DNA of 6,520 nt from Acidobacteriota bacterium. GTDB taxonomy: Bacteria > Acidobacteriota > Aminicenantia > UBA2199. Below the pieces are notes generated by a model that was not told the DNA's origin, did not search any database, and worked only from the letters and a program-made list of their open reading frames with translations. The stretch is from the NCBI GenBank assembly GCA_028749105.1, contig JAQUQF010000099.1, positions 1-6,520 of the forward strand, given 5' to 3'. The translations under genes were made by a program, and so were the position numbers. Of this stretch, positions 6,513-6,520 are shown piece after piece; the first letter of the stretch is position 1, and the number at the start of each line of letters is the position of its first letter.

Positions 6513-6520
6513 TTATGATT

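Noticed and set aside
6380..6520. SAM or cobalamin riboswitch upstream of metF
   Set aside because: The 141 bp available show no B12-box-like or SAM-riboswitch-like core and no terminator or anti-terminator hairpins. A structure lying beyond the right edge cannot be excluded.

Overview
The window reads as an ordinary chromosomal segment of a GC-rich bacterium (about 60% GC by eye), with every credible gene on the minus strand. Read in transcription order, from high to low coordinates, it holds a 141-bp leader region (6380-6520), metF (methylenetetrahydrofolate reductase, 5417-6379), metH (cobalamin-dependent methionine synthase, 2109-5402), a sodium-coupled DASS/SLC13-family anion transporter (535-2079), and the first 148 codons of a PhoH-family ATPase gene (1-446) that runs off the left edge. 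The lineage cannot be fixed from this sequence. From memory, the MetF resembles the longer form found in Bacteroidota and neighbouring phyla more than the enterobacterial form. A GC-rich uncultured group such as Aminicenantes or another Acidobacteriota-like lineage would fit, but that is a guess.

metF, metH and the transporter form a compact putative operon: 14 bp separate metF from metH and 29 bp separate metH from the transporter. MetF makes 5-methyl-tetrahydrofolate and MetH uses it to methylate homocysteine, so the first two genes are consecutive steps of methionine and one-carbon metabolism. The transporter has both SNT and both TPPN signatures of its family, but its substrate cannot be read from the sequence. 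Its place behind metH may be functional or only positional.

The 88-bp gap between the transporter and phoH contains a near-consensus sigma-70 promoter (TTGACT, 17 bp, TATAAT). Its predicted start site lies so close to the gene that the phoH leader would be only about 30 nt. That leader includes a possible 9-codon ORF ending in a TAATG overlap with the phoH start. Upstream of metF lie a degenerate six-base tandem repeat, a short inverted repeat and a weak candidate promoter.

I found no RNA gene, mobile element, CRISPR array or convincing terminator, and no evidence of an undescribed multi-gene system. The points worth a second look are the phoH leader, the repeat upstream of metF, and the transporter attached to the metF-metH pair. 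Several long open frames, including one of 814 codons antisense to metH, are composition artefacts.
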